This document shows positions 1 through 8,785 of a stretch of DNA of 47,964 nucleotides, piece after piece. The stretch is from contig CASEPH010000087.1 of assembly GCA_949289625.1 (NCBI GenBank), positions 1-47,964 of the forward strand. The letters run 5' to 3'. Each line of letters opens with the position of its first letter. Within the stretch, counting starts at the first letter, position 1. Both the position numbers and the translations under genes were made by a program. This stretch comes from an uncultured Clostridia bacterium (lineage in GTDB: Bacteria > Bacillota_A > Clostridia > Oscillospirales > Oscillospiraceae). Below the pieces are notes generated by a model that saw only the letters and a list, made by a program, of their open reading frames with translations, was not told the origin of the DNA and made no database searches.

Positions 1-228
1 ATTTGCAACGATGAGGGCAAGCTGCTGAACCTGCCCTACAACCGCTTTTTATATGACGAACAGAAGCAGCCCTACGATGTGATCTGCGGCACCTTCTTGG
101 TGGTGGGCGTCGGGGCGGAAGATTTTCAATCGCTGACCGACCAGCAGATCCAAGAGTACCATGAAATGTACAGCCGGGAGATGATTTCCAAGCTGAAGAG
201 AAAGGAGATCCATGACAAAGAACGATAA
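1..228 (+). CDS. DUF3846 domain protein, C-terminal part (5' end outside window)
   Basis: Frame 1 is open from the first base to a TAA at 226-228 and gives about 75 residues. They contain the stretch ICNDEGKLLNLPYNRFL followed by a GTFLVVG segment, the pattern I associate with DUF3846 proteins carried on conjugative and phage-like elements of Firmicutes. The molecular function of that family is not known. The reading frame overlaps the start of the following metK by 17 bp, so the two are probably translationally coupled. The N-terminus lies outside the window. Together with the intron debris downstream it suggests that the left edge belongs to a decayed integrated element. Family assignment is by recalled pattern only. 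Confidence 0.7.
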   Translation: MCNDEGKLLNLPYNRFLYDEQKQPYDVICGTFLVVGVGAEDFQSLTDQQIQEYHEMYSREMISKLKRKEIHDKER

Positions 229-1339
229 GTACATTCTCACCGCCGAGTCCGTCACAGAGGGGCATCCAGACAAGCTCTGCGACACCATCGCCGATCGTGT
301 TCTGGATGCCTGCCTGGAACGGGACCTGGATTCCCGTGTGGCCTGCGAGGTGCTGGCCACCGCGGGCAAGATTCTGGTGGCCGGAGAGATCACCACAAAG
401 ACGCTGCCGGACATTTTTCACATCGTCTGCAAGACCGTTCAGGAGGTGGGCTATGGCGGAGATTACGAGGTGGAGGTCATTATCCACGATCAGAGTCCCG
501 ACATTGCCTGGGCTGTGGACGGCGGTGCGAAAATGGGTGCAGGCGACCAAGGCATTGTCTATGGCTATGCCTGCCGGGAGACCAGGGAATATCTGCCCCT
601 GCCGGTGGTGCTGGCCCACCGAATCACAAAGGGGCTGACCCAAGCCCGAAAAACGGGGCAGATCCCCGGTCTGCGTCCGGACGGAAAGGCCCAGGTGTCC
701 ATAGAATACGAAAACGGCCAGCCCCAAAGGGTGGCCGCTGTGGTGGTTTCCTGCCAGCATGAGGAGGACGTGGACCTGGAATCCCTGCGGGAGGAAATCC
801 ATGACAAGGTGCTGAAAGCTGCCTTTTGGGACTTTCCCCTGGACAAAGAAACCAGGGTTTTCCTGAATCCCGGCGGTGTTTTCCACCTGGGCGGTTTCGA
901 GGCGGACACGGGGCTCACAGGCCGTAAGCTGATGGTGGACACCTACAAAGGTACCAAGGAGAGCTTCGATTTTCTGGGCTTCACGCACTACAATGCGAAA
1001 AGCCACTGGGGCAAATACTGTGTGCTTCACAGAACCAGTAAGAAGAAATTGAAGCAGAAACGGCAAAGGGCAAAGGAATGGCTGAGGGAGCATATGCACG
1101 AGAGCATCCCAGTCACGATTGAACTGTTGAACAAGAAACTGATTGGGCACTATCGGTACTACGGTATCTACGGGAATTGGATCAGCCTCAAGAAATTCTA
1201 CAGCTATGTGAAATACGAGCTATGGAAGGTCAAACGGCGCAGAGACCAATCCCGCTGGCTTACGTGGGAGAAATTTAAGAAAATCCTGCGCATACACCCA
1301 CTGGCCTGGCCCAAGGTATACTTGACAAGCGCCTACTAA
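212..1339 (+). pseudogene. metK: metK (S-adenosylmethionine synthetase) truncated and fused in frame to a group II intron reverse-transcriptase tail
   Basis: The ATG at 212 follows AAGGAG at 202-207. Residues 1 to about 246 are a clear MetK: the N-terminal ATP-site segment TAESVTEGHPDKLCD, the GAGDQG loop and the GRKLMVDTY stretch. In a normal MetK of about 385-400 residues this would continue with the glycine-rich GGYARHGGGAFSGKD region carrying active-site residues. Here, from about base 950, the frame enters unrelated sequence, SFDFLGFTHY and onward to WEKFKKILRIHPLAWPKVY. That is the end of the RT thumb and the maturase (domain X) of a group II intron protein. The 375-residue product therefore lacks the C-terminal third of MetK and is unlikely to make SAM. 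The upstream DUF3846 neighbour suggests an element-borne metK rather than the housekeeping copy. Whether the fusion is translated is unknown. Confidence 0.85.
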
Positions 1340-1400
1340 ACGTTGTGAATTTTCTGTTGAAGAGCCCATTGCCTTAATTGGGCACGATGGGTTCTGTGAG
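950..1400 (+). mobile_element. 3' remnant of a group II intron (maturase tail plus domain V)
   Basis: The segment starts inside the intron-encoded protein at the FDFLGFTHY motif near the RT thumb. It keeps the complete-looking maturase domain (residues about 255-375 of the fusion ORF) up to the stop at 1337-1339, and after 22 bases enters a domain V-like RNA hairpin. No HNH endonuclease domain follows the maturase. The 5' ribozyme half, the RT palm and an identifiable domain VI with a branch-point adenosine are missing, because solute-binding-protein coding sequence begins within about 10 bases of domain V. The remnant cannot splice or move on its own. It marks a recombination junction between metK and the solute-binding-protein gene. 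Confidence 0.8.
1362..1394 (+). ncRNA. Group II intron domain V relic
   Basis: GAGCCCAT at 1362-1369 pairs with ATGGGTTC at 1387-1394, and the lower stem keeps the catalytic AGC triad. An inner GCC/GGC stem and a two-base CG bulge match the domain V layout, and the TGTGAGGGG run that typically follows domain V comes next. The hairpin is 33 nt rather than the canonical 34, and the terminal loop (UAAUU region) does not look like a GNRA tetraloop, so it is probably degenerate. Its place just after a maturase stop codon supports the call. Confidence 0.7.
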
Positions 1401-1403
1401 GGG

Positions 1404-1562
1404 CTGTATCTTAATGAGTGCATCGCCAAGTTTATCGTAGGCGAGAAGAACTTTGACAGCGACTACGACGAATTCCTGAACAACTTGATCAGGTTTGGGA
1501 TTGAGGATCTCAACGAGATCCAGCAGGATGTCTATGACCGCTGGGCCGGTCTCTCCGAGTAA
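1404..1562 (+). pseudogene. Solute-binding protein, C-terminal fragment only
   Basis: About 50 codons read LYLNECIAKFIVGEKNFDSD and on to DRWAGLSE before the TAA at 1560-1562. The same C-terminus occurs at about 11410-11557 and, more distantly, at the end of the intact lipoprotein gene at 37340-39034 (there FIIGELDPNDDAAWDNY). There is no start codon, signal peptide or ligand-binding core. The fragment begins directly at the end of the group II intron remnant, so the gene was cut by that rearrangement. It is a relic of the extracellular solute-binding family 1 lipoproteins that recur in this window. Confidence 0.8.
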
Positions 1563-1570
1563 TACTGTGA

Positions 1571-1613
1571 CATACGGGCCGTCGGCGCAATGATTCGCCG
1601 AACGGCCCGTATG
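1571..1613. other. Large imperfect hairpin in repeat A
   Basis: CATACGGGCCGTCGGCG at 1571-1587 pairs with CGCCG-A-ACGGCCCGTATG at 1596-1613. This is a 17-bp stem with one bulged base and an 8-nt loop. It starts 8 bases after the stop codon of the solute-binding-protein tail. No T-run follows, so it may be a 3'-end protecting structure rather than a simple intrinsic terminator. In copy B (11566-11608) one inner pair is changed. Confidence 0.7.
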
Positions 1614-1674
1614 AATTCAAAGTACGGAATTGTATCGAGAGAATAAAAGCTCCAAGGCTGTGTAAGATTGCGCA

Positions 1675-1709
1675 CAAGGCCCCGATGTAACTGGTACATC
1701 GGGGCCTTG
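1675..1709. terminator. Terminator-like hairpin in repeat A
   Basis: CAAGGCCCCGATGTA (1675-1689) and TACATCGGGGCCTTG (1695-1709) form a perfect 15-bp stem with a 5-nt loop. The trailing sequence is not T-rich, so intrinsic termination is likely but not certain. The same stem, with a 4-nt loop, occurs in copy B. Confidence 0.6.
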
Positions 1710-1865
1710 TGGTCCGCTGGGGTTATGTCCCATCGAATCAAAGGAGATCCTGCTGTTGTCGAATGATACGATTGGCTATCGCAGGCTTACTGCACCATCC
1801 CTGACTCATATTTGCAAGGACTGTATGTGCATGGCGCGTTCAGCTTTTGAAATGCTCATTTAATA

Positions 1866-2798
1866 TTAAGTGTTCCAACGATTTAAACAGGTGCTTATTT
1901 TTTTGGACGCATCAGATGGGGCATAGATGGTTTCCCAACGAAAGCCGCTGCTGCTTTGTCGGAAACCACGTGAAATATCCTGAAGCTGTAATCGATACTC
2001 CCTGAAATCGCAATTTGCACGTTTCCGAATCATTTTTTGGAGATACTTGGGATCAGAAAACCCACAGGCCAGGGCTGCTTTATTCAAAGATATCTCCGGA
2101 TCCCGTAGCAGTGTGGAGGCTTGTTCAAATCGGAGATTGTTCAGATACTCCTGAAAGGGAATACCAAAGTTCTCGGTAAAAAAGTGAGAAAGATGTGTGG
2201 CCGTGATGCCCTCAAGAGCGGCTAAGTCCGATAGGCGAAGGGGCTGCGTGTAATGCTCCTCGATGTATGTAGAAAGACGCTGCATTCGTCGAATCTTTTC
2301 ACTCAGCGAAGCCCGCTCGCCGTCGGTGAGCAATGTGTATGGCACATTTTCCAGCAACAGACGAAACAGCTTTGCGGTTTTTTCAATGCAGCGAAACTCA
2401 AAATAGGGTTCCTGGCGCAAAAAGCTCAGAGCTGTTTCGCAAATCAGCCTGTGAGCAGTCCGGTCCGGGAAAAAAGCGCCCGCATTTCGCTGGTCGAAGT
2501 GGATATTTTGAAGCATGGGAACATAGTCACGGCAAAAATGCTGGGAGATTTGAAAGACGACGATATCCACGCTGCTTCCCATGGCATCAATTTCATGAAA
2601 TTCATAAGGATTCAAAATAACCAGACTGCCATCTTCAAGGGCTATGGTTTCTCCGCGCAGACTTAGTTTTGCAGGGCCCAAAGGAAGTAACCATTCAAAT
2701 GTGCTGTGGGAATGATAATTCCGATAACTGATCTTGTTCAGGAATATCTTCAAATGGCGCAGCTTCTCATAGGATATGATTTCATATTCCGTTTGCAT
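1866..2798 (-). CDS. AraC-family transcriptional regulator of the xyloside module
   Basis: The 310-residue product has an N-terminal cupin-like sensor half with HSHSTFEWLLPLGP, where paired His residues near the start are typical of sugar-sensing AraC proteins. The C-terminal half carries the two helix-turn-helix motifs, roughly residues 185-285: LSDLAALEGITATHLSHFF, then an ALACGFSDPKYLQKM segment like the usual second HTH. I chose the ATG at 2798 rather than 2813 because GGGAGGGG sits at the right distance upstream of it. The gene diverges from the GH3-xylA-xylB operon across a 157-bp region, so it most likely activates that operon in response to xylose or a xyloside. The ligand is inferred. 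The last ~35 residues extend past the usual AraC end and look unstructured. Confidence 0.85.
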   Translation of the reverse strand: MQTEYEIISYEKLRHLKIFLNKISYRNYHSHSTFEWLLPLGPAKLSLRGETIALEDGSLVILNPYEFHEIDAMGSSVDIVVFQISQHFCRDYVPMLQNIHFDQRNAGAFFPDRTAHRLICETALSFLRQEPYFEFRCIEKTAKLFRLLLENVPYTLLTDGERASLSEKIRRMQRLSTYIEEHYTQPLRLSDLAALEGITATHLSHFFTENFGIPFQEYLNNLRFEQASTLLRDPEISLNKAALACGFSDPKYLQKMIRKRANCDFREYRLQLQDISRGFRQSSSGFRWETIYAPSDASKKISTCLNRWNT

Positions 2799-2881
2799 TG
2801 CATCCCCTCCCATATATGCTTCATTATATATGCAAAGCTCAAAAAGCGCAAGATTGTCGTGTTTCTACCGCAGGATAATAA

Positions 2882-2910
2882 TTGATGTTGCTACGAACAA
2901 AAGATATAAT
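2882..2910 (+). promoter_or_regulatory. Promoter of the GH3-xylA-xylB operon
   Basis: TTGATG at 2882-2887 and TATAAT at 2905-2910 are separated by 17 bp. The GH3 start is at 2956, after AAAGGAGAG at 2941-2949. An AraC activator would be expected to bind just upstream (about 2815-2880), but I cannot define its site. Confidence 0.65.
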
Positions 2911-2955
2911 AAAAGTGACTTTTTTATGAATTACAATATAAAAGGAGAGAAGCAT

Positions 2956-5907
2956 ATGAAATACCCATCGTATATTGATACAAAAGATATCAAGGTGGAA
3001 TCCGATGAGATCCTCAGCAAAAAAGTCAGTGCGCTGCTCAGGGCCATGACCCTGGAAGAAAAGATGGATCTCTGCCACGGCCATATGAAGGGCCGGGGTG
3101 TAGAGGGCAACGGCGGCTATAATCCCGGCGTTCCCAGATTGGGCGTTCCCGAGATTCGTATGTATGACGGCCCTGCGGGCGTTACATCCCTTTATGATAC
3201 CACAGGCCTTCCCGTGCAGGAGATGCTTGCTGCGGCCTGGGATCCCGATCTTGCCTATCAGTACGGCAAGGTAGAGGGCAGTGAGAACTATGCCATTTCC
3301 GGCAATACTCAGCTCGGCAGTGAATTTGACATTGTCCGCACACCCCAGTTTGGCCGAAACCGGGATATGCTGGGCGAGGATCCGTTTTTAACGTCCTCCC
3401 TGTGCGTGCCGGAGACCAAGGGCATCCAGGATCAGCATGCGGTAGCTACACTGAAGCATTTTGCCGTGTGCTGCCAGGATACGGTCATTCAGAATGCGGC
3501 AGACCAGCTTGTGGACGAGCAAACGCTCCATGAAATCTATTTCCCCAGCTTCGAGGCTGCCGCCAAGGAGGGCCGGGCCGGTTCCTTTATGTGCTCCTAT
3601 AACAAATACAACGGCTCCTATGCCGCGGCCAATGAGTATATGCAAAAGACGGTCCTGCGGGATATGTGGAACTATAAGGGTTATATGATGTCCGATTGGG
3701 GCTCCAACCATTCTCTTTCTGTACACAAGGGCATGGATATGGAAATGCCGCACGGCGTCTACAACAGTAATGAACGGCTGCACTTGGCACTTAAGAAGTG
3801 CCGGCTCACCGAGCAGGACATTGAGGATGCTGCGGGCCATGTGCTCTATGGCTTTGGCATGGTGGGCTATCTCTCCCTGGTGGAGCTGGACGAGAACGGA
3901 AACGTCCGGATTGAGGAGGGCCGTACCGAGCCGATTCGTATGAAGGACCGCTATGAAGAGTCTGTCAAGGCTGGACTTTTGAAGGACAATGCGGAGATCT
4001 GTCTGAATGTTGCGCGGAAGGGCGCGGTGCTACTGAAAAATGAGAACCGGGCACTGCCGCTGACAGAAGCGGACTACACCGGTGAAAATTCCGTTGCCAT
4101 GTTGGGCCTCGGCGCTGTGGCACTGATTTCCGGAACCGCCCAGGAACGCTCCTATGGTTCCATCTCCCGCATGAAGGCCCCGGCCGACGAAGTTCGCCGT
4201 CTTGCGGGGAAAGATGCCCGCATAGAAAGCGCAATCGCCATGGACATTTTCGGAACAACGGTTCCGGCCCAGCATCTGTTCCAGGACGAGGCGCTCACCA
4301 AGCCCGGTCTGGTTCGCACCTACGGCGTAGGCAAGGAGGACGGCGGTCCCGTGGGCATCTTTGCCATGATAATGAACATGGAGAAGGATAAAAAAGACGA
4401 AATGCCAGCACCCCCTGCGGCTCCCGTAGGCGGAGCCGGCGTGGAGTTCAAGGGCACTGCCGCAGCGGACAACGATGACGACAGCGACGTGGTTGAGACC
4501 CGTCCCATGATGGATAATGGTATTGAAATTGATATGGAGGGCCATGAAACAGGCTCCTTCTGCTGTGTGGATGACAAATTGGAATTCACCGTTGGCACAA
4601 TCGACGGGCTTGTGAACAAGACCTATAAAAACAGCGCTGACGGTACGGCCTTCCCCACAGGCAGCGGTTATGTATGGAAGGGATATCTGACCGTACCGAG
4701 CAGCGGCGAATATGATTTGATTTTCCAGGCCATCGGCGGAAACGCCAGTTGCAGGATATCCCTGAATGGCACGGAAATGACAAGTGTCGGTTCTACGGAG
4801 ATGCGTGAGGGCGCCCATTGGCCCTGGGACAATCTGGTTTGCACCCCCGAGGGCATGAACCTCTCCGGTGGGAAGTTTCAGCTGGAGGCTGGAAAAGCCT
4901 ATAAGATCACTGTTGCAGCTCGGGCGGCCAGTGCAGAAAAGGATCTGCAGCTTCGCCTTTCCTGGATCACCCCGGCGCAGCGGGAACGGGACTACTGGAA
5001 GGCCCTTGACATTGCGGCGAAGGCCAAAAAGGTTGTTCTGTTCCTTACCACTGATTACAGCTATCGTCCCGCTGGAATGCCCTTTGGGTTTGGCTTTGAC
5101 TCTGTCCATATGGCCTCGCTGGAGATTCCCGCGGCCCAGAAAAAGCTGCTGGAGGATGTAAAGAAGGTCATGCAACCGGGCGCGCAGCTTGTCATTGTTT
5201 CCAACAACGGAAATGTATTTTCTATGGAGTGGCACGAGCAGGCCGATGCAATTTTGAATGTATTCACCCCCGGACAGGAGGGAGGCAGAGCTATTGCGGA
5301 GATTCTGACCGGAAAGGTAAACCCCTCCGGCAAAATGGCTGTCACCATTCCGGAGAAAAACACCGACACACTGGCCTCCGACACCCCGGAGCATACGGCC
5401 CGCCGTTATGAGAGCTATGTGGGTAAGGACGGCAAGAGGTATGTGGATCACGACGAGGGCATTTTCACCGGCTACCGCTGGTATGACAAGGAGGGCGTAA
5501 AGCCCCTGTATGCCTTTGGCCACGGCCTCAGTTACACCAGTTTTGCCTATTCCGATTTATCCGTCCAAGGTACGGATGTAACCTTTACCGTGCAAAATAC
5601 CGGAACCCTCCCCGGCACCGAGATCGCGCAGGTCTATCTGGGTGAAGCCGCTGTCCCGGAGGGCATCCAGATGGCTAAGAAACAGCTCTGTGGCTTCAAA
5701 CGGCTGGAGGATATGCAGCCCGGCGAGACGCGGACTGTCACCATCTCCATCCCCGCGCGAAGCTTCTGTTATTGGGATCCCAACAACGCCCTTTCGGTCC
5801 GTGAGGACGGCACCAAGGACAAGTGGGTCAAAACCACCGGAAACAGAAAGATTATGGTTGGCGGCAGCTCCGCGTATCTGCCGCTGACAGCGGAAATTAC
5901 GGCTTAA
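2956..5907 (+). CDS. Glycoside hydrolase family 3 (beta-xylosidase/beta-glucosidase type) with PA14-like insert
   Basis: The 983-residue protein shows the GH3 order: an N-terminal TIM-barrel part with VPRLGVPEIRMYDGPAGV, ATLKHF (K167/H168) and the nucleophile motif MMSDWG (Asp247). Next comes the alpha/beta sandwich domain, with a PA14-like beta insert at about residues 535-660 (YVWKGYLTVPSSGEYDLIF), and a C-terminal fibronectin-III-like domain (GTEIAQVYLG). The start is set by AAAGGAGAG upstream of ATG 2956, not by the longer open frame. There is no signal peptide, so it is probably cytoplasmic and acts on imported glycosides. A Pro/Ala/Gly linker with an acidic DDDSD run occupies residues about 478-515. 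It is the first gene of an operon with xylA and xylB, which favours xylosides as substrate. It is a close paralogue of the GH3 at 29466-32489. Confidence 0.9.
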   Translation: MKYPSYIDTKDIKVESDEILSKKVSALLRAMTLEEKMDLCHGHMKGRGVEGNGGYNPGVPRLGVPEIRMYDGPAGVTSLYDTTGLPVQEMLAAAWDPDLAYQYGKVEGSENYAISGNTQLGSEFDIVRTPQFGRNRDMLGEDPFLTSSLCVPETKGIQDQHAVATLKHFAVCCQDTVIQNAADQLVDEQTLHEIYFPSFEAAAKEGRAGSFMCSYNKYNGSYAAANEYMQKTVLRDMWNYKGYMMSDWGSNHSLSVHKGMDMEMPHGVYNSNERLHLALKKCRLTEQDIEDAAGHVLYGFGMVGYLSLVELDENGNVRIEEGRTEPIRMKDRYEESVKAGLLKDNAEICLNVARKGAVLLKNENRALPLTEADYTGENSVAMLGLGAVALISGTAQERSYGSISRMKAPADEVRRLAGKDARIESAIAMDIFGTTVPAQHLFQDEALTKPGLVRTYGVGKEDGGPVGIFAMIMNMEKDKKDEMPAPPAAPVGGAGVEFKGTAAADNDDDSDVVETRPMMDNGIEIDMEGHETGSFCCVDDKLEFTVGTIDGLVNKTYKNSADGTAFPTGSGYVWKGYLTVPSSGEYDLIFQAIGGNASCRISLNGTEMTSVGSTEMREGAHWPWDNLVCTPEGMNLSGGKFQLEAGKAYKITVAARAASAEKDLQLRLSWITPAQRERDYWKALDIAAKAKKVVLFLTTDYSYRPAGMPFGFGFDSVHMASLEIPAAQKKLLEDVKKVMQPGAQLVIVSNNGNVFSMEWHEQADAILNVFTPGQEGGRAIAEILTGKVNPSGKMAVTIPEKNTDTLASDTPEHTARRYESYVGKDGKRYVDHDEGIFTGYRWYDKEGVKPLYAFGHGLSYTSFAYSDLSVQGTDVTFTVQNTGTLPGTEIAQVYLGEAAVPEGIQMAKKQLCGFKRLEDMQPGETRTVTISIPARSFCYWDPNNALSVREDGTKDKWVKTTGNRKIMVGGSSAYLPLTAEITA

Positions 5908-5913
5908 TTGATT

Positions 5914-5946
5914 CCGAGGCGCTTCGGAATTCCGTAAGCGCCTCGG
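5914..5946 (+). terminator. Intergenic hairpin between GH3 and xylA
   Basis: CCGAGGCGCTT (5914-5924) and AAGCGCCTCGG (5936-5946) form an 11-bp stem. There is no T-run, and xylA has no separate promoter I can identify. It may be an attenuating or mRNA-processing hairpin that sets relative expression rather than a full terminator. Confidence 0.5.
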
Positions 5947-5973
5947 TCAAAGCAAAATCAGGAGGTATGTATC

Positions 5974-7290
5974 ATGTCTGAGGTTTTTAAGTCAGTCCCC
6001 GCAATTCCCTACGAGGGCCCCCAGAGTAAAAATCCAATGGCTTTTAAGTATTACGATAAAGACAAAATCGTTGCAGGAAAACCGATGAAGGAGCATCTGT
6101 CCTTTGCCATGGCCTGGTGGCACAACCTCTGCGCTGCCGGCACGGATATGTTCGGCCGGGACACAGCAGACAAGTCTTTCGGCGCGGAAAAGGGTACAAT
6201 GGCCCACGCCAAGGCCAAGGTGGACGCGGGCTTTGAGTTCATGCAGAAGCTGGGCATCGAGTATTTCTGCTTCCACGATGTGGACCTAGTCCCCGAAGCC
6301 GATGACATCAAGGAGACCAACCGCCGTCTGGATGAGATCAGCGACTATATTCTGGAGAAAATGCAGGGTACCAATATTAAGTGCCTTTGGGGCACGGCCA
6401 ATATGTTCGGGAATCCCCGGTTTATGAACGGGGCCGGTTCCTCCAACTCCGCCGACGTGTTCTGTTTTGCTGCGGCCCAAGTCAAAAAGGCCCTGGACAT
6501 CACCGTGAAGCTGGGCGGCCAGGGCTATGTGTTCTGGGGCGGTCGGGAGGGCTATGAGACCCTGCTGAACACCGATGTGAAATTCGAGCAGGAGAACATC
6601 GCCCGGCTCATGCATCTGGCCGTAGACTATGGCCGGAGCATTGGCTTTACCGGGGATTTCTACATTGAGCCCAAGCCCAAGGAGCCTATGAAGCACCAGT
6701 ACGATTTTGACGCCGCCACGGCCATCGGCTTTTTAAGGCAGTATGGGCTGGACAGGGATTTCAAGCTGAACATTGAGGCAAACCACGCCACCCTGGCAGG
6801 TCACACCTTCCAGCATGATCTCCGCATCTCCGCCATCAATGGGATGCTGGGCAGCATCGACGCCAACCAGGGAGATATGCTTCTGGGCTGGGATACAGAC
6901 GAGTTCCCCTTCAATGTCTACGACGCCACCATGTGTATGTACGAGGTTCTGAAAAACGGCGGTCTCACCGGCGGCTTCAACTTCGACTCCAAAACTCGCC
7001 GGCCCAGCTATACCATGGAGGATATGTTCCACGCCTATATTCTCGGCATGGACACCTTTGCGCTGGGGCTTCTCAAAGCCGCGAAGCTCATGGAGGACGG
7101 CAGAATTGACAGCTTTGTCAAAGAACGCTACGCCAGCTACAATTCCGGCATCGGCGCAAAAATTCGCTCGGGGGAAACCACCCTGGAGGAGCTGTCCGCC
7201 TATGCAGAGAAAATGGGTGCGCCGGAGCTTCCCGGCTCCGGCCGCCAGGAGTATCTGGAGAGCGTTGTCAACCAGGTCCTGTTCTCCTGA
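5974..7290 (+). CDS. xylA: Xylose isomerase
   Basis: The enzyme interconverts D-xylose and D-xylulose in the cytoplasm and needs two divalent metal ions. The 438-residue length is normal for the longer (class II) type. Active-site residues fall at the familiar positions: His101 and Asp104 in FCFHDVD, Glu232 in IEPKPKEP, His271 in [12 protein letters not shown], followed by the DANQGD and GWDTDEFP metal motifs. The start is supported by AGGAGG about 10 bases upstream. It lies 66 bp after the GH3 gene and 9 bp before xylB, which gives a short catabolic operon from xyloside to xylulose 5-phosphate. Nothing suggests damage. Confidence 0.97.
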   Translation: MSEVFKSVPAIPYEGPQSKNPMAFKYYDKDKIVAGKPMKEHLSFAMAWWHNLCAAGTDMFGRDTADKSFGAEKGTMAHAKAKVDAGFEFMQKLGIEYFCFHDVDLVPEADDIKETNRRLDEISDYILEKMQGTNIKCLWGTANMFGNPRFMNGAGSSNSADVFCFAAAQVKKALDITVKLGGQGYVFWGGREGYETLLNTDVKFEQENIARLMHLAVDYGRSIGFTGDFYIEPKPKEPMKHQYDFDAATAIGFLRQYGLDRDFKLNIEANHATLAGHTFQHDLRISAINGMLGSIDANQGDMLLGWDTDEFPFNVYDATMCMYEVLKNGGLTGGFNFDSKTRRPSYTMEDMFHAYILGMDTFALGLLKAAKLMEDGRIDSFVKERYASYNSGIGAKIRSGETTLEELSAYAEKMGAPELPGSGRQEYLESVVNQVLFS

Positions 7291-7299
7291 GGTGCCACA

Positions 7300-8769
7300 A
7301 TGTACGACATTGGAATTGACTTAGGCACCTCGGCGGTAAAGCTGCTTCTCGTGGAGGATTCCGGGCAGGTGGTCAAATCCGTCAGCCGGGAATATCCACT
7401 GGAATTTCCCCAGCCGGGCTGGTCCCAGCAGAACCCCGAGGACTGGTGGAATGCCATTCTGGACGGCCTTTCAGAACTGCTGGTGGGAATCAATCGGGTC
7501 AAAATTGCCGGCATCGGCGTAGCCGGACAGATGCATGGGCTGGTGGCTTTGGATGAAGCGGGAAATGTTCTACGTCCTGCAATCCTTTGGAATGACGGAC
7601 GCACTGCTGACGAGACGGAGTATTTGAACCGGGAGATCGGAAAAGATTTTCTGCTGGAGCATACCGGGAACATCGCCTTTGCTGGGTTCACTGCTCCCAA
7701 GCTTCTGTGGATGAAACGCCATGAGCCGGGACTCTTTGCAAAGATCCACAAGGTCCTGCTTCCAAAAGATTATGTAAACTACAAGCTAACCGGAACATTC
7801 ACAACCGACTACTCCGATGCAGCGGGGACACTGCTGCTGGATGTAAATAATAAGTGCTGGAGCCGGGAGATGATGGAGATTTGCGGCATGAAAGAAACGC
7901 AAATGCCCGCGCTCCATGAAAGCTATGACGTGATTGGAAATCTGCTGCCGGAAATTGCAGCGGCCTTGAATCTTTCGGAAGAAATAACGGTCATTGCCGG
8001 CGCGGGAGACAATGCCGCCGCTGCAGTTGGAACCGGATGCCTCCATGAAGGTCAATGTAACCTTTCTTTGGGTACCTCTGGTACTGTGTTTCTCCCCTGC
8101 GAGAAATTCCGCATGGACCCTGTCAATGCCACCCATGCATTCAACCATGCGGCAGGAAACTATCATTTGATGGGCTGTATGCTCTCTGCGGCCTCATGTC
8201 TCAAATGGTGGGTTGAGAATATCTGCAAATCCACAGACTACAACGGCCTGCAAGCAGAGATCTCCGCCGAAAACCTCGGGAAAAACCGTGTGTTTTTCCT
8301 GCCCTACCTCATGGGCGAACGTGCACCCCACAACGATCCCCTTGCGCGGGGTACCTTTGTGGGCATTACCATGGATACCACAAGAGCCGATATGACCCAG
8401 GCGGTGCTGGAGGGCGTGGCCTTCGGATTTCGGGATATGGTGGAATCCGCACGGGCTCTGGGAATCACCGTTGACAGCTGCACCCTCTGCGGCGGCGGGG
8501 CCAGGAGCGATATTTGGAAAATGATTCTGGCCAATGTGGTACAGGTACGCCTGGATATTCTGGGACAGGAGCAGGGCCCGGGAATGGGCGGCGCAGTTTT
8601 GTCGGCTTATGGGCGCGGCGCCTATGGGAGCCTTCAGGAAGCCGCAGCGCAGGCGGTTCATATTACGGGCAGTGTGGAGCCGGATCCAGCGCAGATGGAA
8701 CGATACGAAGAAAAATACCAGGCGTTTCGCAAATTATATCCGGCGCTCAGAGGCATTTTTCTCTCATGA
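7300..8769 (+). CDS. xylB: Xylulokinase
   Basis: This FGGY-family sugar kinase phosphorylates D-xylulose to D-xylulose 5-phosphate with ATP, feeding the pentose phosphate pathway. Visible motifs are the N-terminal phosphate loop GIDLGTSAVKLLL, the substrate stretch GVAGQMHGLV, AILWNDGRT, the catalytic-base motif GAGDNAAAAVG (Asp237), SLGTSGTVF and the C-terminal GGGARSDIWKMI with the FGGY-type AFGFRDM signature region. The 489 residues match the family length. The gene starts 9 bp after xylA, with GAGGTG overlapping the xylA stop as its ribosome binding site, so the two are coupled. It appears intact. Confidence 0.96.
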   Translation: MYDIGIDLGTSAVKLLLVEDSGQVVKSVSREYPLEFPQPGWSQQNPEDWWNAILDGLSELLVGINRVKIAGIGVAGQMHGLVALDEAGNVLRPAILWNDGRTADETEYLNREIGKDFLLEHTGNIAFAGFTAPKLLWMKRHEPGLFAKIHKVLLPKDYVNYKLTGTFTTDYSDAAGTLLLDVNNKCWSREMMEICGMKETQMPALHESYDVIGNLLPEIAAALNLSEEITVIAGAGDNAAAAVGTGCLHEGQCNLSLGTSGTVFLPCEKFRMDPVNATHAFNHAAGNYHLMGCMLSAASCLKWWVENICKSTDYNGLQAEISAENLGKNRVFFLPYLMGERAPHNDPLARGTFVGITMDTTRADMTQAVLEGVAFGFRDMVESARALGITVDSCTLCGGGARSDIWKMILANVVQVRLDILGQEQGPGMGGAVLSAYGRGAYGSLQEAAAQAVHITGSVEPDPAQMERYEEKYQAFRKLYPALRGIFLS

Positions 8770-8785
8770 AATAAGGAGAATGTAT

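Larger units (their letters stand above)
1533..1789 (+). repeat. Direct repeat copy A (~257 bp), partner of 11528-11783
   Basis: From TATGACCGCTGGGCC to near GGCTATCGCAGGCTTA this stretch matches 11528-11783 in the same orientation. By eye there are only about five differences, including T/C at 1560 (stop versus Gln codon), one extra A at 1690 and single substitutions near 1584, 1753 and 1784. It begins inside the solute-binding-protein tail and continues through about 225 bp of non-coding DNA holding two strong hairpins. The two copies bracket a ~10-kb xylose module. No target-site duplication, recombinase gene or terminal inverted repeat of an IS was seen. It fills the gap up to the AraC gene apart from about 75 bases in which I see nothing. 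Confidence 0.9.

Noticed and set aside
212..1339. Functional housekeeping metK
   Set aside because: The C-terminal third with active-site residues is replaced by intron maturase sequence.
1532..1741. 69-codon minus-strand frame conserved in both repeat copies
   Set aside because: It runs through the stop region of the solute-binding-protein tail and through both hairpins, and shows no ribosome binding site. Conservation is explained by the repeat as a whole.
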